The notes under the pieces are model-generated. The model was not told the origin of the DNA. It did not search any database and was given only the letters and a program-made list of their open reading frames with translations. From NCBI GenBank assembly GCA_016720825.1, contig JADKJV010000001.1, positions 372,001 to 436,000 of the forward strand: DNA of 64,000 nt, written 5' to 3'. The position numbers were made by a program, and so were the translations under genes. This stretch comes from Chitinophagaceae bacterium (GTDB lineage Bacteria > Bacteroidota > Bacteroidia > Chitinophagales > Chitinophagaceae). Positions 19,397 through 28,376 of this stretch are shown here, piece by piece. Each line of letters opens with the position of its first letter. Positions within the stretch are counted from its first letter, which is position 1.

Positions 19397-19987
19397 TTAC
19401 CTCCACTTCAACGTATTGATCAAATGCAACAAATCCAGCTTTACAAAATCATTCACAATCCCTATCGAATCCTCATTCGGCGTTGAATTGAAATACAGCG
19501 CCCCGCGCAGGAAATGTTTTGTAGAATCCGTCAGGAAAAACTGGTTGGCCGTAGCCGTATTCCCGCCGAGGGAAAAATAAATCCCTTCTGCATTGTTGGG
19601 CGTCACCATCAGGCTGTCGGCGATTTTAGTGGAGATATCAGAGTGTTGTTTGTAAGCCATTTTATAACTATCGTTCACCAGCGAATCAAATGAATTCCGG
19701 TTGACGATGGTTTTGTAGCTGATGTAAATCCGGCCATTCAGTTTGGGCACATCAATATTGATCCACCAGTCGCCGGCCTTCACATCAAAAAAGGTGGAGT
19801 CTTTGTTTACCGTGGCGTACACCGGGTATTCAAACGTATACGGATAACCCGGCTGGTCGAAAACCTGGTAGGCTTTCTGCGGGAAATCTATTTTGAAAAA
19901 ACCTTTCCGTTTGCCTGAAGTGTAATCATGGTTACAGGCAAAGAGGATAAAAACAGTGGTCAGTAATATCAGTCCTTTTTTAATCAT
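19397..19987 (-). CDS. gldD: Gliding motility lipoprotein GldD
   Basis: 196 residues. The lipoprotein signal (LILLTTVFILFAC, Cys 18) places it in the cell envelope. YTSGKRKGFFKIDFPQKAYQ and the later YPYTFEYPVYA and WWINIDVPKLNGRIYISYK are typical of GldD, which is required for gliding and type IX secretion in Bacteroidota. Its start overlaps the end of gldE by four bases (ATGA), the normal arrangement for this pair. Confidence 0.93.
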   Translation of the reverse strand: MIKKGLILLTTVFILFACNHDYTSGKRKGFFKIDFPQKAYQVFDQPGYPYTFEYPVYATVNKDSTFFDVKAGDWWINIDVPKLNGRIYISYKTIVNRNSFDSLVNDSYKMAYKQHSDISTKIADSLMVTPNNAEGIYFSLGGNTATANQFFLTDSTKHFLRGALYFNSTPNEDSIGIVNDFVKLDLLHLINTLKWR

Positions 19988-21318
19988 GATCTCGGTTTCA
20001 ATGTCAGTTTAATCAGCTGGATCCGGTTCCGGTCTGCCGCCAGCACGGTAAAATCAAAATCACCGGAACTCACCACTGAATTTACAGCAGGGAATTCACC
20101 GGCCAGTTCAAGCACCATACCTGCGAGGGATTCACTGCCACCCCGTACGCTGTCGAATGTATCAGCCGGCAGTTTCAGTGTCTTGCAGATTTCATGGATC
20201 ATCGTGCGGCCGTCAAAGATATAATTATGATCATCCAGTTTGCGGTTGGTGTTTTCTTCATCATCAAATTCATCACGGATATCGCCAATCACTTCTTCCA
20301 GGATATCTTCCATTGTTACAATGCCGCTCGTGCCGCCAAATTCATCCACGACAACGGCAAAATGCACTTTTTTCTGCTGGAATTCGCGCAGCAGGTCCTC
20401 AATCAGTTTGGTTTCAGGTACAAAAAAAGGACGGCGCATCAGCGGATGCCAGTCATAATCATCCGGCTCCTGCAAATGCGGTAACAGGTCTTTCGTCACG
20501 ATGATACCTGCTATATCATCCATGCTTCCGCGGTACACCGGCAGCCTGGAATAATGCTGTTCCTCTGCATATCTGATCAATTCACCGAAATGGGTTTCAT
20601 GGTCAACCCCGCTCACATCCACCTGGTTCCGCATCACCTGCCGCACCGTGATATTCCCGAATTTCACAATTCCCTTCATCATGTTTTTTTCCGCGGGAGA
20701 AGCTTCCTCATCCGATTTCACATCAATCGCTTCATCCAGCTCGCGGATATTGGTGGCCTCACTGCGGTTGGCACCGGCCGTTTTACCAATCCGGTCTGCC
20801 AGCGATACCACCCACTTGCTGATCTTACGCATCAGCAGGTGAATGCCTTCAATGAGGAAAACAAAATTGTATGCAAAGCGCAGATTCTGCTGCGTGGCCC
20901 ACATCTTGGGAAGGATCTTCCCGAAAAACACAAGCACAAAAGTTATAAAAACAACTTTGATCAGCAATACCATGAAAAATGGCAACGATCCGAAAGAAAT
21001 AAAATCAATGATCAGGTAATTGGCCAGGATAATAATACAGATACTCACAATCGTACCTGCTATTAATAATGACGCAAACAGTTCTTTGGGTTCTTCCAGC
21101 AATTTCACAATCCGTTTCGCCGCCACATGCTGCTTTGTTTTCAGCATGTTCAGGTCCTTGCGGCTTAATGAAAACAAGGCCACTTCAGCACCGGAAATAG
21201 TAAACGCCAGGAAAAGCAGCAGCACGAGGCTGATGAGCATAAAAGTAGCTCCCTGTGTATTGACTGCTAAAAGAACAGAGGGGATATCCTGTAGAAAATG
21301 AACGGGGACATGGTCCAA
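19984..21318 (-). CDS. gldE: Gliding motility-associated protein GldE (CBS/CorC hemolysin family)
   Basis: 444 residues. The N-terminal DUF21 region has about four hydrophobic segments (LISLVLLLFLAFTISGAEVALFS, including the SGAE.ALFS motif). A CBS pair follows (VRQVMRNQVDV, GIIVTKDLLPHL, FAVVVDEFGGTSGIVTMEDILEEVIGDI), then a C-terminal CorC_HlyC domain (YIFDGRTMIHEI ... LAGMVLELAGEFP). The synteny gldE-gldD beside ssb is conserved in the phylum. The start is TTG at 21318; an ATG five bases downstream is out of frame. A TAACTTTG box lies about 80 bases upstream. Confidence 0.93.
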   Translation of the reverse strand: MDHVPVHFLQDIPSVLLAVNTQGATFMLISLVLLLFLAFTISGAEVALFSLSRKDLNMLKTKQHVAAKRIVKLLEEPKELFASLLIAGTIVSICIIILANYLIIDFISFGSLPFFMVLLIKVVFITFVLVFFGKILPKMWATQQNLRFAYNFVFLIEGIHLLMRKISKWVVSLADRIGKTAGANRSEATNIRELDEAIDVKSDEEASPAEKNMMKGIVKFGNITVRQVMRNQVDVSGVDHETHFGELIRYAEEQHYSRLPVYRGSMDDIAGIIVTKDLLPHLQEPDDYDWHPLMRRPFFVPETKLIEDLLREFQQKKVHFAVVVDEFGGTSGIVTMEDILEEVIGDIRDEFDDEENTNRKLDDHNYIFDGRTMIHEICKTLKLPADTFDSVRGGSESLAGMVLELAGEFPAVNSVVSSGDFDFTVLAADRNRIQLIKLTLKPRS

Positions 21319-21396
21319 ATCAGGTTTTTTCGTTAATCAATGACCCGCCGCGGCTGGTCACAGAACAACAGCAATTCATCCGCTGTCCTGCGGAAA

Positions 21397-21404
21397 CAAA
21401 GTTA
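21397..21404 (-). promoter_or_regulatory. -7 box upstream of gldE-gldD
   Basis: On the minus strand TAACTTTG matches TAnnTTTG exactly. A TTTT about 17 bases upstream is a poor -33. It lies just after the ssb stop, so gldE can be transcribed independently of ssb. Confidence 0.45.
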
Positions 21405-21421
21405 TTGGTTTGGATACTATT

Positions 21422-21832
21422 TTAATAGGGCAGGTTTTCAGAAGGATCACCTATGGGACTGTCAGTATTGCCCTCCATCCCGCCTAAAGGTGGCGTATCC
21501 ACCCTTTTATCAAGCATAATCAGGTTATCACCCACCACTTCCGTGGCAAATTTGCGGTTGCCATCCTTATCTTCCCAGCTGCGGGTGCGCAGACGGCCTT
21601 CAATATATACCAGGCTGCTTTTGTGCAGGTATTTCTGCGCCAGTTCCGCAAGTCCCCTCCATAAAACCACGGTATGCCATTCCGTCTGGGAAACCAGTTT
21701 GCCGGAACGATCCTTAAAAGTTTCAGTAGTGGCTAAAGGAAATTTGGCGACTGCAATATTGCCTTCCAGTGTTTGTACATCCGGGTCCTTGCCCAGATTA
21801 CCGATCAGCATGACTCTGTTTACGCCCCTCAT
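21422..21832 (-). CDS. ssb: Single-stranded DNA-binding protein
   Basis: 136 residues, short but normal for the second-copy/Bacteroidota type. The OB-fold starts MRGVNRVMLIGNLGKDPDVQ and continues FPLATTETFKD, EWHTVVLWRGLAELAQKYL and GSLVYIEGRLRTRSWED. The C-terminal tip is SENLPY, the position of the usual DDDIPF protein-interaction tail, with fewer acidic residues and Tyr instead of Phe. It binds ssDNA during replication and repair. It is followed in the same direction by gldE and gldD. Confidence 0.94.
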   Translation of the reverse strand: MRGVNRVMLIGNLGKDPDVQTLEGNIAVAKFPLATTETFKDRSGKLVSQTEWHTVVLWRGLAELAQKYLHKSSLVYIEGRLRTRSWEDKDGNRKFATEVVGDNLIMLDKRVDTPPLGGMEGNTDSPIGDPSENLPY

Positions 21833-22017
21833 ATGAATAGTCTTTTGATTAAAGATTCGCCGATAGCTGTAAACGCCTCTTAAAGTTAATTTTTTTTCCA
21901 GAGCTTATTCTAAAAAAAAGTCATCAGAATGTTAAATGACGAATTAGACCGGCCAATGCCCTTTTTCACTGGGTGAAAGGAAAACAGGGCTGGGTAACTT
22001 GCAGTTTAAATTCAGCT

Positions 22018-23070
22018 ATGACACTCAAAATAAGCGGTCAACTGCCTTCCGGTAAACTCAAAGAAACCATCAGGCGTTCACCCAATTACAGGAATAACAG
22101 CTTCCAGAACCTCTCGCCTACACCGGTAAAAGCCGAAGGCATTTCTTACTGGAAAATGATGAAAGGTGTGCTTAAAAAGAGCCCGGCCACCAAACCATCC
22201 GGTACAATCGTGGCTGTCCATACAGATCTTGAGACATTATCCGGTGATCCGGTCATCATCTGGTTCGGGCACTCTTCCTATCTCCTGAAGATAAATGGCA
22301 AGACTTTCCTCATCGATCCTGTACTCAGTGGCAGCGCAGCACCATTTTCATTTATGATCCGTGCCTTTGCAGGCTCCAACTATTACACGGCTGATAAAAT
22401 GCCGGAGATTGATTATATCATTCTCACGCACGATCATTATGACCACCTCGATTATAAAACGATTCTGCGTCTCAAAAACAAAACGCGTCACTTTATCTGT
22501 TCACTCGGCATCAGCGCCCATCTCCGTTACTGGGGAATACCACCTGAAATCATCACCGAAACAGATTGGTGGGATGAAGTAAACCTGGAAGCTGACATTA
22601 AAATCACTGCGGCACCCGCCAGGCATTTCTCCGGAAGGGGGATCAAACGGGGACAATCACTCTGGTCATCTTTTATATTATCTGCTCCCGGTCACCGTAT
22701 TTATCTCGGCGGCGATTCCGGTTACGATACCCACTTTGCTGAAATCGGTAAAAGATTCGGGCCCTTTGATCTCGCCATTCTCGAATGCGGACAATACAAT
22801 GATATGTGGCCCCTCATCCACATGAAACCCGAAGAAACCGTGCAGGCCGCTATTGACCTGCAGGCCAAATGCCTCATGCCCGTTCATTGGGGAAAGTTTG
22901 ACCTCTCCACGCACGACTGGAATGAACCGCCTGCGCGCGCAGTAGCAGCCGGTAAGCAAAACAACATGCCCGTTACCACACCACGCATCGGGGAACCGGT
23001 TTATGTCGGGAAAAACTACCCGGATAAGAATTGGTGGGGGGAAACGGTATTTTACTGCATTTTGCCCTGA
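22018..23070 (+). CDS. Metallo-beta-lactamase-fold hydrolase (UlaG/NAPE-PLD-like)
   Basis: 350 residues. It has the metal-binding HDHYDHLD motif (about residue 140), with WFGHSSYLLKINGKTFLIDPVLS before it and APARHFSGRG, YLGGDSGYD and MPVHWGKFDLSTH after it, the full ligand set of this hydrolase branch. Relatives include N-acyl-phosphatidylethanolamine phospholipase D and L-ascorbate-6-P lactonase, so a phosphodiester or lactone substrate is possible but unproven. No signal peptide is seen. ATG 22018 is preferred to an upstream in-frame start. It is transcribed away from ssb. Confidence 0.88.
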   Translation: MTLKISGQLPSGKLKETIRRSPNYRNNSFQNLSPTPVKAEGISYWKMMKGVLKKSPATKPSGTIVAVHTDLETLSGDPVIIWFGHSSYLLKINGKTFLIDPVLSGSAAPFSFMIRAFAGSNYYTADKMPEIDYIILTHDHYDHLDYKTILRLKNKTRHFICSLGISAHLRYWGIPPEIITETDWWDEVNLEADIKITAAPARHFSGRGIKRGQSLWSSFILSAPGHRIYLGGDSGYDTHFAEIGKRFGPFDLAILECGQYNDMWPLIHMKPEETVQAAIDLQAKCLMPVHWGKFDLSTHDWNEPPARAVAAGKQNNMPVTTPRIGEPVYVGKNYPDKNWWGETVFYCILP

Positions 23071-23185
23071 TGTTGGCTCTTGGCTGTTACCAGTTGGCTT
23101 TTGCTAACAGCCGAGCTGCTTAAGCTTGTTACGGGCAACTGGTTTGCAATAGCTAAAAACAAGAAACTGGTAACAAAGCCCAAAC
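23071..23185. repeat. Word palindrome: GTTACCAGTT / AACTGGTAAC
   Basis: GTTACCAGTTGGC near 23091 is mirrored by GGCAACTGG (23134) and AACTGGTAAC (about 23165). TTTGCTAACAGC and GCAATAGC words repeat between them. The rest of the gap to 23303 holds nothing recognised. Confidence 0.55.
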
Positions 23186-23303
23186 ACTTAAATAATCTAA
23201 CTAGATAAAGACTCATCCTGTTATCCCTCTTCGCATTTTAACTCCCACTTAACCGATTTCATATTAATTTTAGTATCAGAAACCTGACCCTAAAAGCTGT
23301 TAT

Positions 23304-23669
23304 ATGAAAAAAAATCTACTCCTCCTGGTAGTTGCCCTGTTCAGCGTTGCTGCAGGGAATGCGCAGAATGGTTTACTGCCTGACCAGAATCCCAATTTCG
23401 CGGTGAGCCGTGATAAATACATGCAGTTGGCCGATAGTGTGAACCAATGGCACAGTACTACGCTTCAGAATACATATGAAGCCAATGACTGGATGGCCAA
23501 GCGTGAAAAAAACCGCCAGTTCCGCCAGCAGTTAAGACTCGAAAGAGCCCGCTGGGATGGATACAACTACCGCAACGACGGTTATTATTCTTACCCCTAC
23601 CGTTACCGCAACGATTATTATAATTATTACAATCAACCCCGCAGTCGCCGTGGCTTCAGATGGTGGTAA
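23304..23669 (+). CDS. Small secreted Tyr/Arg/Asn-rich protein
   Basis: 121 residues. It has a clear signal peptide (LLLLVVALFSVAAGNAQ). The mature part is polar and helical at first (REKNRQFRQQLRLERARWDG), then a Tyr-rich tail (YYSYPYRYRNDYYNYY) ending RSRRGFRWW. No family recognised. It lies just upstream of the LpoB-like and COG3014 genes in the same direction with a short spacer, so it may belong with them in the periplasm or outer membrane. Confidence 0.75.
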   Translation: MKKNLLLLVVALFSVAAGNAQNGLLPDQNPNFAVSRDKYMQLADSVNQWHSTTLQNTYEANDWMAKREKNRQFRQQLRLERARWDGYNYRNDGYYSYPYRYRNDYYNYYNQPRSRRGFRWW

Positions 23670-23705
23670 GCGCCAACACTATTAAATCAACCTAACAATT
23701 TTTCC

Positions 23706-24293
23706 ATGAAAAAATTTGTACACCTCGCCCTGCCTGTACTGGCAGCAGTTATCCTTGTATCCTGCTCAAGACAGGTAACCCGCATTGATCCCTCCGAACA
23801 GGTGGATATCAGCGGCCGCTGGAATAATACCGACTCACGTCTCGTTGCAGAAGACATGACGTCAAAAATCCTGTCTGCCAACTGGCTGGGTGACCACCTC
23901 GCTAATAACGCCGGCAAACGCCCCGTAGTGATTGTAGGTTTTGTTGATAATAAAAGCCATGAACATATCGACGCGGAGACATTTGTAAAAGACGTTGAGA
24001 ATTCTTTTATCACCACAGAAAAAGTAAGACTCGTTCAGGGTGGTAAAAAACGCGAAGAACTCCGTGCTGAAAAAGCCGACCAGCAAACCAATGCCAGTGC
24101 CAGCAGCATGAAAAAATTCGGACTGGAACAGGGAGCTGATTATATCCTCCAGGGTTCAATTAATTCTATTGTTGATTCCCACAAAAGGAAAAAAGTTACT
24201 TACTACCAGGTAAACCTTGAACTCACCAATATCCAAACCAATGAAGTGGTATGGATTGGCGAGAAGAAGATTGCCAAGTATATCAAGAATTAA
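23706..24293 (+). CDS. LpoB-like lipoprotein
   Basis: 195 residues, lipoprotein signal with Cys at about residue 20 (VILVSCSRQVTR). ISGRWNNTDSRLVAEDMTSKIL, RPVVIVGFVDNKSHEHID, ADYILQGSINSI and EVVWIGEKKIAKYIKN follow the LpoB (penicillin-binding protein activator) fold. In proteobacteria LpoB reaches from the outer membrane to activate PBP1B; the same role here is an inference. The next gene is a COG3014 lipoprotein, a partner that also accompanies LpoB-like genes elsewhere. Confidence 0.85.
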   Translation: MKKFVHLALPVLAAVILVSCSRQVTRIDPSEQVDISGRWNNTDSRLVAEDMTSKILSANWLGDHLANNAGKRPVVIVGFVDNKSHEHIDAETFVKDVENSFITTEKVRLVQGGKKREELRAEKADQQTNASASSMKKFGLEQGADYILQGSINSIVDSHKRKKVTYYQVNLELTNIQTNEVVWIGEKKIAKYIKN

Positions 24294-24323
24294 GCGGGCC
24301 GTCATACTGTCAACCAACCAACC

Positions 24324-25769
24324 ATGACAAGTTCACCGGTCACAGGTGCCCGTATGCTTATCGTTTTCGCCCTGTTTATACTGGGCGGATGCGCCAGTTA
24401 CCGTAACCAGGCCAGTGATTATTACAATTACCTCCAGCGCGGCGAATATGAAAAAGCATCGGCCAGCCTGGATCATACTAAAATACTTTCCAAATCACGC
24501 AATAAGCTTTTGCTGCTGCTCGAAAAAGGCAAGCTGGCCCATCTGCGCGGCCATTGGGAAGAAAGCAATACTTTTTTAAATGAGGCGGATAATATCATTG
24601 AAGACGGACTGAACCGCTCCGGTAATTTTATTGCCGGCACACTCATCAATCCGATGATGAGCCAGTACCAGCCCGAAAGTTTTGAGCGCTACCTGGTGCA
24701 TTATTACAAAGCCCTTAATTATATACAGCTCGGGCAGAACAGTGAAGCAGTGGTGGAAGCGCGGAGGATCAGTCTCAGCACCTTTGCGTTACAGGACCTC
24801 CAGAAAAATGAAAACAAATACAGCAGCGACCCGTTTGCGTACATGTTCCAGGGACTGATTTATGAAAACAACGGTGATGCCAACAATGCCTTTATCGCGT
24901 ACCGGAATGCCGTTGATCTCTATCTGGAAAAAGGCGGTGTGTTTTATGGAACACCTTTGCCCGCGCAGCTGAGAAAAGACCTTTTCCGTGCCGCAGCCGC
25001 CGCCGGTTTCATGGATGAAGTATCGCGGTATGAAAATATATTCGGCAGCCGGTATACACCCGAGCCGGTTAATCCCAATGGGGAACTGATTTTATTCTGG
25101 GAAAACGGCGCCGCACCGGTCAAAGAACAACAGGATTTCTTTTTCTCTTTACTCGCCGGTGGTGACGGACTGTTTTATTTCAGGGATAACAATAATTTTT
25201 ACAACATCCCCCTGGACCGGTCTATTGCAGGCAGCTCATTCAATCCTGCTGACGTGCGATCCTTCCGCATGGCCATCCCGCGATACAGGCAATCACGCAG
25301 CGTATTCCAGAATGCCACAGTGATCCTGCCCAATGGCCAGGTGAATATGGAAATGGCTGAAAATATAAATGCACTGGCTGTAGTCAGTCTGGACCAGCGC
25401 ATGGGCAAAGAACTCGCCAGCGCCCTCACCCGTATGGCCGTTAAAAAAATTGCAGAAGCAGCTGTGCGGCCAAAAGAGGATAAGAAAACAGATAACGCCA
25501 ATAAAACCGAGGAAGAAAAAAAGAAAGACGAGAAGAAAAAAAATACGGCGGAAGCCATTTCACTCGGACTGCAATTGTTCAACCTCGCTTCGGAGAAAGC
25601 AGATACCCGTAACTGGCAGAGCCTGCCGGCGAGTATTTATTATGCAAGGATACCTTTAGTGCCGGGGGAGAATAAAATAAGCTTGCAGGTGCAGGGGAGG
25701 GTGATTGAAGTGAATGTTTCGGCAAAGCCGGGGATGCAATTTCAGAATATTTCTTCCTTCAATAACTAA
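24324..25769 (+). CDS. COG3014-type lipoprotein with TPR-like repeats
   Basis: 481 residues with a lipobox (LFILGGCASY). The N-terminal half is helical and TPR-like (YYNYLQRGEYEKASASLDH, YLVHYYKALNYIQLGQNSEAVVEARR, YMFQGLIYENNGDANNAFIAYRNAVDLY). A beta-rich region then holds GELILFWENGAAPVKEQ and FRMAIPRYRQ. A low-complexity Lys/Glu linker (about 385-410) precedes the end. COG3014 proteins are uncharacterised but are found beside LpoB-like lipoproteins; a joint role in cell-wall synthesis control is plausible. It starts 31 bases after the LpoB-like gene. Confidence 0.82.
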   Translation: MTSSPVTGARMLIVFALFILGGCASYRNQASDYYNYLQRGEYEKASASLDHTKILSKSRNKLLLLLEKGKLAHLRGHWEESNTFLNEADNIIEDGLNRSGNFIAGTLINPMMSQYQPESFERYLVHYYKALNYIQLGQNSEAVVEARRISLSTFALQDLQKNENKYSSDPFAYMFQGLIYENNGDANNAFIAYRNAVDLYLEKGGVFYGTPLPAQLRKDLFRAAAAAGFMDEVSRYENIFGSRYTPEPVNPNGELILFWENGAAPVKEQQDFFFSLLAGGDGLFYFRDNNNFYNIPLDRSIAGSSFNPADVRSFRMAIPRYRQSRSVFQNATVILPNGQVNMEMAENINALAVVSLDQRMGKELASALTRMAVKKIAEAAVRPKEDKKTDNANKTEEEKKKDEKKKNTAEAISLGLQLFNLASEKADTRNWQSLPASIYYARIPLVPGENKISLQVQGRVIEVNVSAKPGMQFQNISSFNN

Positions 25770-25849
25770 ATACATTACCACAAAGGCCACAAAGATGTAA
25801 ACCTTTGTGGCCTTTGTATTTCTTTGTGTCCTTTGTGGTTATGTATTTG
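25768..25849. repeat. dispersed CACAAAG-word palindrome, copy 5 (near-perfect hairpin)
   Basis: The outer 19-base arms AAATACATTACCACAAAGG and CCTTTGTGGTTATGTATTT differ at one position. Inside, ACAAAGGCCACAAAG is exactly mirrored by CTTTGTGGCCTTTGT. It lies between convergent genes, and its right edge supplies the last codons of mutY, so it may act as a two-way terminator. Confidence 0.8.
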
Positions 25850-26924
25850 TATTTACATTTTCAAAAAACTGATTAATAAACCTCGGAAATGCATACCCCC
25901 CCAGCTTCCTCTTCTCCACCCATATCCACTCCCACCCTTCCGGCTGCTCCTGTATCCTGATCACATAAAACCTTCCCTGTATCGTTTGGTGCGTGAGCTG
26001 TTGCTTATAGACTTCAGAAACGGATTCCACGGTATATCCCTTCTTCCCGATCAGTTTTTCTTTTTGTAGTTGAAGTAACAACGCTTGCTGCCCGGGATCA
26101 GATTTGCTTTCATATAACCATCCTTCATATAAACCGTTCCAGATATCTTTTGCTGCACGTTTGCGGATGGCTACCCGGTTTCCGTATTCGAGCATCACGT
26201 AACTGAACCATCTCTTTTTAATACCAATCTTCTTTTTCTTCAAGGGTAAAGCGGCAACCTGGTCATTGAGGTAAGCAAAACATTTTTTCCGGAACACACA
26301 GTCACTGCATAAAGGAGCGGTGGGTTTGCAAATGGTGGCGCCAAAATCCATGATCGCCTGGTTGTAGACACCGGCGTCTTTTTTATCGAGCAGATTTTGC
26401 GCCAGTTCAGTGAAGAATTTTTTCCCTGCAGTGGAATCTGTCTCTTTATCAATGCCACCTACACGGGCGAGTACGCGGAAAACATTTCCATCCACTACTG
26501 CATAAGGAAGATTGTATGCAAATGAAGCAATCGCTGCTGCAGTATACGGACCGACACCTTTTAATGAAAGAATTGCTTCGTAATTGTCGGGAAACACATT
26601 TTTATTTTCATGTACGATCCATTTAGCGGCAGCGATCAGGTTGCGGCATCGAGAGTAGTAGCCCAAGCCTTCCCATAACTTAAAAACTTTTTCTTCCGGT
26701 GCGGCTGCGAGTTTTTTTACTGTCGGAAAAGCTTTCACAAAGCGCTGATAATAACCCAATCCCTGTTCAACCCGGGTTTGCTGGAGAATTATTTCACTCA
26801 ACCAGATCTTATAGGGATCTTTTTCGCCCTTCCATGGCATTTCCCGCCGGTTTTTCTCCCGGTTCCAGGCCAGCAGGCTCTCTGCAAAGGTTTGAGGGAT
26901 GTGAAAACGGGGTTTTGGGGGCAT
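25839..26924 (-). CDS. mutY: A/G-specific adenine glycosylase
   Basis: 361 residues. Removes adenine opposite 8-oxoguanine. The helix-hairpin-helix domain includes RREMPWKGEKDPYKIWLSEIILQQTRVEQGLGYY (with the catalytic Glu of EIILQQT), GVGPYTAAAIASFAYN and VVDGNVFRVLARVG. The catalytic Asp region is NQAIMDFGATIC, and the 4Fe-4S loop is C.....CSDCVFRKKC. The C-terminal NUDIX-like 8-oxoG-reading domain is present. The last codons (ENVNTNT) come from the flanking palindromic repeat. Confidence 0.95.
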   Translation of the reverse strand: MPPKPRFHIPQTFAESLLAWNREKNRREMPWKGEKDPYKIWLSEIILQQTRVEQGLGYYQRFVKAFPTVKKLAAAPEEKVFKLWEGLGYYSRCRNLIAAAKWIVHENKNVFPDNYEAILSLKGVGPYTAAAIASFAYNLPYAVVDGNVFRVLARVGGIDKETDSTAGKKFFTELAQNLLDKKDAGVYNQAIMDFGATICKPTAPLCSDCVFRKKCFAYLNDQVAALPLKKKKIGIKKRWFSYVMLEYGNRVAIRKRAAKDIWNGLYEGWLYESKSDPGQQALLLQLQKEKLIGKKGYTVESVSEVYKQQLTHQTIQGRFYVIRIQEQPEGWEWIWVEKRKLGGYAFPRFINQFFENVNTNT

Positions 26925-27087
26925 TTTTCGGGCATTTTAGGGCTCCAAATAGCAAATTTCAGGGTTTCCGGGGGCATAAAATCGGGTAGTTCATAAAAAA
27001 ATTATGCCTATCGCTTTGACAATCATATTATTTTGTCATAAATTAGTGTTTGAAAGTTCCCGGCATAAAACCTCAAAACCTGCAACC

Positions 27088-27405
27088 ATGAGAAAAGCTG
27101 ACCTGGTTAACCAGATCTCCGAAAAAACAGGGATACCCAAAGTTGATGTCCTGGTAACCCTCGAAACCATGTTTAAAGAAGTTAAAGACACGCTCGCGGG
27201 TGGTGAAAATATTTACATCCGAGGATTCGGCAGCTTTATCACGAAAAAAAGGGCTGCAAAAATTGGCAGAAACATCAAGAAAAATATTGCAGTGCATATT
27301 CCTGAACATTATATACCTGCATTCAAGCCTGCCAAAGAGTTTGTCGCTGAAGTGAAAAAACTCGTAGAACCTAAGCCAGACAACGGTCCTGGCGAAGAGG
27401 CTTAA
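27088..27405 (+). CDS. HU/IHF-family DNA-binding protein
   Basis: 105 residues from ATG 27088. RKADLVNQISEKTGIPKVDVLVTLETMFKEV is the dimerisation helix pair, GENIYIRGFGSFITKKRAAKIGRNIKKN carries the GFGSF motif and the DNA-binding beta-arm, and PAFKPAKEF closes the fold. An acidic C-terminal tail (about 12 residues) extends beyond the canonical length. The gene lies divergent to mutY, the usual order in the phylum. An upstream in-frame codon at 27004 is rejected because it adds unrelated hydrophobic residues. Confidence 0.93.
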   Translation: MRKADLVNQISEKTGIPKVDVLVTLETMFKEVKDTLAGGENIYIRGFGSFITKKRAAKIGRNIKKNIAVHIPEHYIPAFKPAKEFVAEVKKLVEPKPDNGPGEEA

Positions 27406-27484
27406 CATTTTCCTGCTTCCAAAATCATGAAAGTTTTTTTTCGGGGTGTTTCGGATAACTTTGCCGACTATTAAAAACGGTAAT

Positions 27485-28345
27485 GTGAAGAAACCTCAAT
27501 GGATAATTATTGGCCTGGCGATTGTAGCCACGGGCCTCCTTTACAAATTTGGCAGCACAAAAGGCCCTAAAGTGAAGAAGGAAGCTGTCATGCCCCCGAT
27601 GGCAGGAAAAACACAGCCGCAAGAGATCACTACTGACACAGTTTTAGCCCTCGCAAAAAAAGGATTGACTGCAGAACAAGTGATCCGGATCAATACTTTG
27701 GAGAATACCATCTCCCGCGGAGACGTTAAAAACCAGCAACTCTCTGTTTATCACCAGCTGGCGCATTTCTGGAACGATTCAGCCCGTTTGTTCGAACCTT
27801 ATGCCTGGTATGAGGCTGAAGCAGCCAGATTGGAAAATTCCGAAAAAAACCTGACCTTTGCAGCCCGTTTGTTTTTGGATAACATGCAGGCGGAGCGGGA
27901 TCCTGCGCTGAGGCGCTGGAAAGCCCTGCAGGCGAAAGACTTATTTGAACGTTCTTTGATTATAAACCCGGCCAATGATTCGGCCAGAATAGGCATCGGT
28001 GCCTGTTTCCTGTTCGGCGAAATTTCCGCCAGCCCCATGGAAGGAATCCAGAAGGTGATGGAAGTAGTTAAACGCGACAGTAACAATGTGTATGCACAGG
28101 TTACACTCGCGCGTGGTGCTGTTCTTTCCGGACAGTACGACAAAGCACTCGCCAGGCTCGAATCAATAAACAGCCGCAGACCCGGTGATGTGGAAGTGGT
28201 ACTGCTGCTGGCTGAAGTGAATGAGCGGATGGGACAAAATGAAAAAGCCATTGAATGGTATAAAACATCACTCCCGCTGCTTAAAAACGAAGTGCTGACC
28301 AAAGAAGTGGAGAAAAGAATCAAAGAACTGACAACAAACGGATAA
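27485..28345 (+). CDS. TPR-repeat membrane-anchored protein of the HU-rng locus
   Basis: 286 residues from GTG 27485 (VKKPQWIIIGLAIVATGLLYKFG), which begins right at the single N-terminal membrane segment. The rest is helical, with TPR-like units (LTFAARLFLDNMQAERDPALRRW, AKDLFERSLIINPANDSARIGIGAC, AEVNERMGQNEKAIEWYKTSLP). The gene between HU and ribonuclease G is conserved in this position in Bacteroidota, but its function is unknown. It probably faces the periplasm. Confidence 0.8.
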   Translation: MKKPQWIIIGLAIVATGLLYKFGSTKGPKVKKEAVMPPMAGKTQPQEITTDTVLALAKKGLTAEQVIRINTLENTISRGDVKNQQLSVYHQLAHFWNDSARLFEPYAWYEAEAARLENSEKNLTFAARLFLDNMQAERDPALRRWKALQAKDLFERSLIINPANDSARIGIGACFLFGEISASPMEGIQKVMEVVKRDSNNVYAQVTLARGAVLSGQYDKALARLESINSRRPGDVEVVLLLAEVNERMGQNEKAIEWYKTSLPLLKNEVLTKEVEKRIKELTTNG

Positions 28346-28376
28346 CCTTATTTATCAATAGAAAAATTATTAGAAC

